Source: BJHL01 sp040378885 (GTDB lineage: Bacteria; Planctomycetota; Phycisphaerae; Phycisphaerales; UBA1924). Taken from it: a DNA stretch of 64,000 bases. This document shows, piece by piece, positions 59,953-64,000 of this stretch. Within the stretch, counting starts at the first letter, position 1, and each line of letters starts with the position of its first letter. The notes beneath the pieces were generated by a model. That model had not been told where the DNA came from, made no database searches, and saw nothing but the letters and a program-made list of their open reading frames with translations. Location: contig JBKDAN010000049.1 of assembly GCA_046316615.1 (NCBI GenBank), forward strand, positions 1 to 64,000. Reading direction: 5' to 3'. Both the position numbers and the translations under genes were made by a program.

Positions 59953-61710
59953 TTACAGCGTCACCATTTCCATGTCGGCTTCGCGGATTTCGTTGCTCGC
60001 GGGCACGCTCACATCGGTTGCGAACTCGGGCAGACCGGCCTTGGCCATTTCGCTGCGTATGTTGGCCGCGTTGAAGAGCTGGGCGTAGGGCAGCGTGATC
60101 TGTGCGCCGCCAGCCACCTGGCCCAGCGTGCTCTGCACGACGACCGTGGTGCGTTCCTGCGTCGGCGCGGGGCTGCCCGCGAGGATCGCGAGCATGTCCA
60201 GGGCCATCTGGCCTTCGCTCTTGGCCATCTCGATCACCGGAATGGCCTGCTCGAAGGCTTGCAGCTTGCCTTGCCAGTTCTCAAACGTGCCAGCCTTCTC
60301 GGCGAAGGTCGCGCCGGGGAGGATAACGTCAGCAACATCGAGAATCGCGCTGCTCAGCGTGTCGACGACGACGACGAACTTGCCCGAGAGCGAGCTGCGC
60401 AGTTCGCTGGTGGCCCATTCGCTGGGGTAGTTGCCCATGACGACGACCGCGCCGATGTCGCTGCTGCCGGTGCCGTGGCCCAGCGAGCGGAGCAGGTCGG
60501 CGTATTCCATGCTGCCGCCAAATTGCTTCAGCACGCGCCGCACGCCGCGGGCGTTGGGGGCCTTTTCAGCGCGAATGTGGAAGGCCTTGGGGTGATTGGC
60601 ATCGGCGCCCGCGGGGTAGACCTTGTCGGTGCCGTGCGTGGGCACGGGGCCGATGGCGAAGACAGCATTGGGAGCGATCTGCTTCACGAGCTTGGCCCAC
60701 GCGTAGGCCTCTTCGCACGTGAGCATGGGGCTGACCATCAGCGCGACTTTCTTGCCCTTCGCGCTGGCGGCGCGCAGGCCTTCGATCACTTCGTCATAGC
60801 CGCGCGTGAAGTCGCACTCGACCAGGCTGCTGAACTGCTTGCGCATCGGCGAGCGAAGGCGGTTTTCGCTGTGCACGAACTTCCAGCCGTAGCGGACTTC
60901 ATCGGTGATCCACCACTTGTTCACGCCCAGGTTCTTGCGCGGCTTGACGCGGTAGACCTTGCCATCGTTGTGATGGATGGAGATGTTGTCGCCGCTGCTC
61001 GTGAGCGGGTCGATGCTCGGCGTTTCCTTGAGGAACCACACGCGCTGGGCGAAGAGGAAGTCCTTGTCGAGCAATGCGCCGACGGGGCACAGGTCCACCA
61101 CGTTCGCGCTCAGTTCGTTGGCGAGGGGCACGCCGGGGAAGACATCGATCTCTTCCTTGTTGCCGCGGCCGCCCACGAAGAGTTCGGCAGACCCAGTGAC
61201 CTCGCGCGTAAAACGCACGCAGCGGGTGCACATGATGCAGCGATCGCTGTACAGATAGACGTGCGGGCCCAGTTCCTTCTTGGGCTGCTTGACCTTCTGC
61301 TCCTCAAACCGGCTCACGCCGCGGCCATACGCGTAGGAGTAGTCCTGCAAGAAGCACTCGCCGGATTGATCGCAGACGGGGCAGTCCAGCGGGTGGTTGA
61401 TGAGCAGATACTCCATCACCGCCTTCTGGTTGGCCACGCTCTTGGGGCTGTCGGTGTAGACCACCATGCCATCCACGCAGGGCGTCTGGCACGTGGGGAA
61501 GAGCTTGCCCCCCATGTACGGCGCAAGCTGGCCGGTCTTGGCATCCGGCGTGTACGCCTCGCCCAGACAGATACGGCACGAGGCCACAATCGACAGGCCG
61601 TCGTGGTAGCAATACTGCGGAATCTCAACGCCATTGGCGTTGGCGACCTGAAGAATCATCTGGCCAGGCGTGAAGTCACACTTCTTGCCGTTGATGGTGA
61701 TGGTGGGCAT
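59953..61710 (-). CDS. nuoG: NADH-quinone oxidoreductase subunit G
   Basis: A 585-residue electron-transfer subunit of complex I at the membrane's cytoplasmic side. The N-terminus TITINGKKCDFTPGQMILQV carries the [2Fe-2S] domain (YCYHDGLSIVASCRICLGE). HPLDCPVCDQSGECFLQD is the His-Cys3 cluster motif, and CIMCTRCVRFTRE with VVDLCPVGALLDKD supplies the next [4Fe-4S] cluster. The molybdopterin-like domain follows (about 220-580) and is short. ATG 61710 matches the family N-terminus, although the frame continues open upstream to 62202. No other nuo gene is in the window. Confidence 0.95.
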   Translation of the reverse strand: MPTITINGKKCDFTPGQMILQVANANGVEIPQYCYHDGLSIVASCRICLGEAYTPDAKTGQLAPYMGGKLFPTCQTPCVDGMVVYTDSPKSVANQKAVMEYLLINHPLDCPVCDQSGECFLQDYSYAYGRGVSRFEEQKVKQPKKELGPHVYLYSDRCIMCTRCVRFTREVTGSAELFVGGRGNKEEIDVFPGVPLANELSANVVDLCPVGALLDKDFLFAQRVWFLKETPSIDPLTSSGDNISIHHNDGKVYRVKPRKNLGVNKWWITDEVRYGWKFVHSENRLRSPMRKQFSSLVECDFTRGYDEVIEGLRAASAKGKKVALMVSPMLTCEEAYAWAKLVKQIAPNAVFAIGPVPTHGTDKVYPAGADANHPKAFHIRAEKAPNARGVRRVLKQFGGSMEYADLLRSLGHGTGSSDIGAVVVMGNYPSEWATSELRSSLSGKFVVVVDTLSSAILDVADVILPGATFAEKAGTFENWQGKLQAFEQAIPVIEMAKSEGQMALDMLAILAGSPAPTQERTTVVVQSTLGQVAGGAQITLPYAQLFNAANIRSEMAKAGLPEFATDVSVPASNEIREADMEMVTL

Positions 61711-62202
61711 GGGCTGGCAGGGTAGGGGGCGAGCGGGGGAGGGGACAACAACGCCCGACCCCACTCTCCCCCCGGCACGCCCTCCGGAACGCCCCGCGCC
61801 ACCGCCGTCAGCGGCGAAGCGTGCAGCCGCACGGCGGTGTTCGCGACGTGGGTGGGAAGTGCCTGAGTGCGAAGTGCCGGAGTGCGGAGTGCTGGGGGGT
61901 GTTGAGTTGGGCTGGTGGTGTGGTTGGTCTTGCTCCAGTGTGCAGGGGTGGTTTGGCGTGGGTTGGTGTGCCGTGGGTTCCGGCGCGGGCGCGAATTGAG
62001 GCGTGGGCGCAGGAGGCTGCGGCGCAGGTTGTGCGGGGGCTGGGGTGAGAGCTTCGGCGAGGGCCTCGGCGATGTGGGGTTGGCGGGACCACCAGAGGAC
62101 CTGGTAGTAACGCAGGTCGCGCGCGTAGGAGACTGCTTGCATGTCGCCCTTGGCGGCCTTGATGAGTTTGATGAGGTCGCGGTCGTAATCGGTGAGACGC
62201 AT
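61711..62202 (-). CDS. In-frame upstream extension of nuoG (possible separate small gene)
   Basis: From ATG 62202 (GGAGGG upstream) 164 codons run without a stop into nuoG. The first about 52 residues look genuine: MRLTDYDRDLIKLIKAAKGD, then SYARDLRYYQVLWWSRQPHI and AEALAEAL, with strong third-position GC. The rest is Pro-rich and then Gly/Arg-rich and contains HSGTSHSGTSHP, encoded by a mini-repeat of the GAAGTGCCG class. It could be a fused N-domain, or a small gene that has lost its stop. Confidence 0.4.
61856..61894. repeat. GAAGTGCCGGAGTGC mini-repeat
   Basis: Tandem 8-7 base units (GAAGTGCC, GGAGTGC, TGAGTGC) cover 61856-61894. They lie inside the open frame upstream of nuoG. Elsewhere in this window the class is intergenic (see 35819, and the GGCACTTCGTCACT flank near 30740). 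Confidence 0.75.
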
Positions 62203-62571
62203 TTGTGTGGCCCTCCACATATACCCCCGTGTGGCGTGGTGCGCGCGCGCACGTCTGCTGAAAATCCGGATTTGCGGGGGCTAAGTGGTTGGGGGCACGG
62301 AAGTAGAAAAAGTTGGAATTTCTGGCCGCGAGGTTGGGATTTCTGCTGCGGCGCGCGCACGAAGTGTGCTGTGTGGGCAGTCGTTGTGCGCGGCGCGGTT
62401 GTGTGGTGGGTGCCGGGCTGGGTTGGGTGGATCAGGTGTGCGAACTGGTGGGGCGCGAAGTCACACGGGCAGTTGCAGAGGCGGAAGCCCTTGGCACGGA
62501 GACGAGGGCGGCGGGAGGATGAAGGTGTGCCACCTGCCCAGACGATGGATGGGGCAAGTGGTGCCAACGGC
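62203..62571. promoter_or_regulatory. 369-base region upstream of the nuoG frame
   Basis: Holds AAATCCGGATTT (62262-62273), a perfect 12-base palindrome that could be an operator, and GTGCGCGCGCGCAC (about 62239-62252). GGGTATATG on the minus strand lies close to ATG 62202. No gene was seen in the rest. Confidence 0.4.
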
Positions 62572-63291
62572 CTACTTCACGAGCTTCCAATAGCCACGTC
62601 GGGGGTTCTCATAGCGACCATCGTCTTTGCCGTCCCGCAGCGCATGTCGTACCAGATGTCGGTATTCTGGATGTGGTGCCGAATAGTGGGGGCAGAGAAC
62701 ATCGGGTTGACAATCCGACGGCCCAAATGTTGCAAGCACGTGGTTGTATATCGCTTCGAGTGGGGTCTCGACATCGTGAGATAAGTATTTGTCGAGTTCA
62801 TCACGCAACTCGGATCTGCGTTTCAATGCGAGTGGAATGGGCGGGCAAGCGATAGTGCCACCCCATCGCGCTCGCGTCGAAATCGCTCGCCACACCTGAA
62901 GTGGCGTCGCCTCGACACCGATCAGTGACTGTGCTTGTGTGAGTATTCTGTCAAACTCCGGTGAATATGGCAGTCGATCGCGTAGCCCAGTGCTCCCGAG
63001 GACATCCGCGACTGCGGCATGGAGCGACTCGATCTCGATCTCATTGAACGGTGACTCTATCGGGGTCGGTTTACGAACCGCATGTGGAAGCTGGCCCGAT
63101 TTTCGCAACAGAAGAAGCCGCTGGAACACCGCGCGCTTGTCACTTCGTCCGACCATCTGCATGAGATGGTCAAACTCGGGTGTATAAGGAAGGGCATCCA
63201 CTGGCATGCCCACGGCCACATATGCGGTGACCAACTGAGCGTCGTCTTCGCTCTGCAACGCTGGACGAAATGGACCGCGAGAGTCGTTCAT
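62572..63291 (-). CDS. Protein with two tandem ~70-residue repeats and a winged-helix-like end; FRG partner
   Basis: A 239-residue soluble protein with no recognised family. It is built of two similar units. Each has an LPY[T/S]PEFD[H/R] motif (34-42 and 107-115), then a helical run ending in a basic turn (VFQRLLLLRKSGQLP at 55-69; VWRAISTRARWGGTIA at 133-148). The C-terminus (about 205-239) reads PEYRHLVRHALRDGKDD then GRYENPRRGYWKLVK, which looks like the last helix and wing of a winged-helix DNA-binding domain. Its start overlaps the stop of the FRG gene by four bases (ATGA), so the two are coupled. Function unknown; a sensor or regulator for the FRG protein is the simplest idea. Confidence 0.8.
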   Translation of the reverse strand: MNDSRGPFRPALQSEDDAQLVTAYVAVGMPVDALPYTPEFDHLMQMVGRSDKRAVFQRLLLLRKSGQLPHAVRKPTPIESPFNEIEIESLHAAVADVLGSTGLRDRLPYSPEFDRILTQAQSLIGVEATPLQVWRAISTRARWGGTIACPPIPLALKRRSELRDELDKYLSHDVETPLEAIYNHVLATFGPSDCQPDVLCPHYSAPHPEYRHLVRHALRDGKDDGRYENPRRGYWKLVK

Positions 63292-63974
63292 GTGAACTCG
63301 AATCGACGACGGGCAACAGCGCGTGCCACGCCGTCGAGGTCAGGAAACATTGCTGCACTGTTGATGTTCATCTCGTCCAGATGCGTCATAACGCTGAGGT
63401 AGAGGCTTGATGGGAGCACAACCTTCGTAAGCGCCTCCGGCACGATGATCTCCAGATCTCGGTCATTCGACTTTAGCCGTGTGAAGACGGACCTCTGCGA
63501 GTATGCCCGTCGATTGCCCACAAACGACGCGGAGACAATTTCAACATCATCGAGTACGTCATCGCTAATCCCTTGCGCTGAGAGCACCCAGATCGCCACG
63601 TGCTTTGGTCGCTTTTTCTTTTCGAAAAGTCGCAACTCGTCAAACGCGAAGAACGCGGCAACATAGGGTGATTGCGTCCAGTCCAACAGCCGCGTAGGGA
63701 ATCCGTGGTGTCGTGCCAGCTGCTCTAATGGGTCATTGTCCATGTCGGCAAGGGTGTCGTTGATTGCACAAGCCTCGGACCTAAACACGCCCAACGCACC
63801 AATTACATTGAGTTCCCGTGCGTGTCGATCCTTGAACACACTTACACGGTCAACAGTTGCGCGAAGCTGCCATTTAGCGTCGGCATGTCCTCTGAAGTAC
63901 ACGCGCTGTCGAGTGGTTGCGTCCTGCGTGACGTAATCGCCGATGAACTTCAGGTACGATGACCATGACTTCAT
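63288..63974 (-). CDS. FRG-domain protein
   Basis: A 228-residue protein. The FRG domain (named for the Phe-Arg-Gly motif) is clear: VYFRGHADAKWQLRATVDR (25-43) and ARHHGFPTRLLDWTQSPYVA (87-106), followed by an AFFAF segment. The second half continues the family fold (KHVAIWVLSAQG, RSVFTRLKSND). FRG proteins have no known biochemical activity, but they often occur in variable, accessory loci. ATG 63974 is 26 bases from the window edge, so upstream partners may be missing. Start has no strong ribosome site. It is coupled to the downstream duplicated-domain gene. Confidence 0.9.
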   Translation of the reverse strand: MKSWSSYLKFIGDYVTQDATTRQRVYFRGHADAKWQLRATVDRVSVFKDRHARELNVIGALGVFRSEACAINDTLADMDNDPLEQLARHHGFPTRLLDWTQSPYVAAFFAFDELRLFEKKKRPKHVAIWVLSAQGISDDVLDDVEIVSASFVGNRRAYSQRSVFTRLKSNDRDLEIIVPEALTKVVLPSSLYLSVMTHLDEMNINSAAMFPDLDGVARAVARRRFEFT

Positions 63975-64000
63975 TCGCTTCAGTTGGTAGACGGCGTTCC

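Overview
The window looks like chromosome of a planctomycete of the class Phycisphaerae. The main clue is four secreted proteins ending in paired Cys-x(2-4)-DFNNDGxFPDDxD...LAGG repeats, the 'GC-type dockerin' tail seen in that group. Supporting clues are short Cys4 zinc-ribbon membrane proteins, a prepilin-like protein with an H-x-G-like header domain, a GldA/F/G-type ABC operon, high GC, and many starts without a clear Shine-Dalgarno. No rRNA, tRNA, CRISPR array, transposase or phage gene was seen.

Layout. 0.2-4.4 kb: two tandem DUF3592 membrane proteins, then gatB and a small protein on the other strand. 4.5-13.2 kb: a surface-protein cluster with two matrixin-type metalloproteases, a small dockerin protein, and a divergent HEYGHH metalloprotease, all with the same tail. 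13.3-20.6 kb: two small membrane proteins, a lipoprotein, a GAF-SpoIIE phosphatase, truA and a GT4 glycosyltransferase. 20.7-24.1 kb: an overlapping vWA / PP2C / HhH-kinase triad like E. coli YegL-YegK-YegI, with more A/T-rich codons than its neighbours. 24.8-28.6 kb: a YhaM-like HD nuclease, rpoN behind its own -24/-12 promoter, and a prepilin-like protein. 28.8-32.6 kb: a Gld-type ABC operon. 32.7-34.1 kb: an ECF sigma / anti-sigma pair with an apparent CTG start. 34.2-46.9 kb: mixed metabolism and envelope genes (GNAT, aldo/keto reductase, SpoIID, agmatine deiminase, ene-reductase, cdaA-ybbR, SPFH). 46.9-54.8 kb: asnS, an IscX-ferredoxin pair, a GT2, ruvX and a MoeB/ThiF enzyme. 54.8-62.2 kb: a DUF1801 protein with a Lys/Ala tail, an FtsX permease, mutY, a subtilase and an isolated nuoG. 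62.6-64 kb: a two-gene unit of a duplicated-domain protein and an FRG-domain protein.

Across the window, gene ends carry tandem 7-8 nt mini-repeats of several sequence classes (CGGAGAA, TAGGCACT, GAAGTACCG, CGCAAAGA and others). They are often arranged as facing inverted arms between convergent genes. This repeat system, the FRG pair, the vWA/PP2C/kinase triad, the rpoN promoter and the two CTG-start candidates are the most interesting points. Everything here was read by eye; no database search was run.
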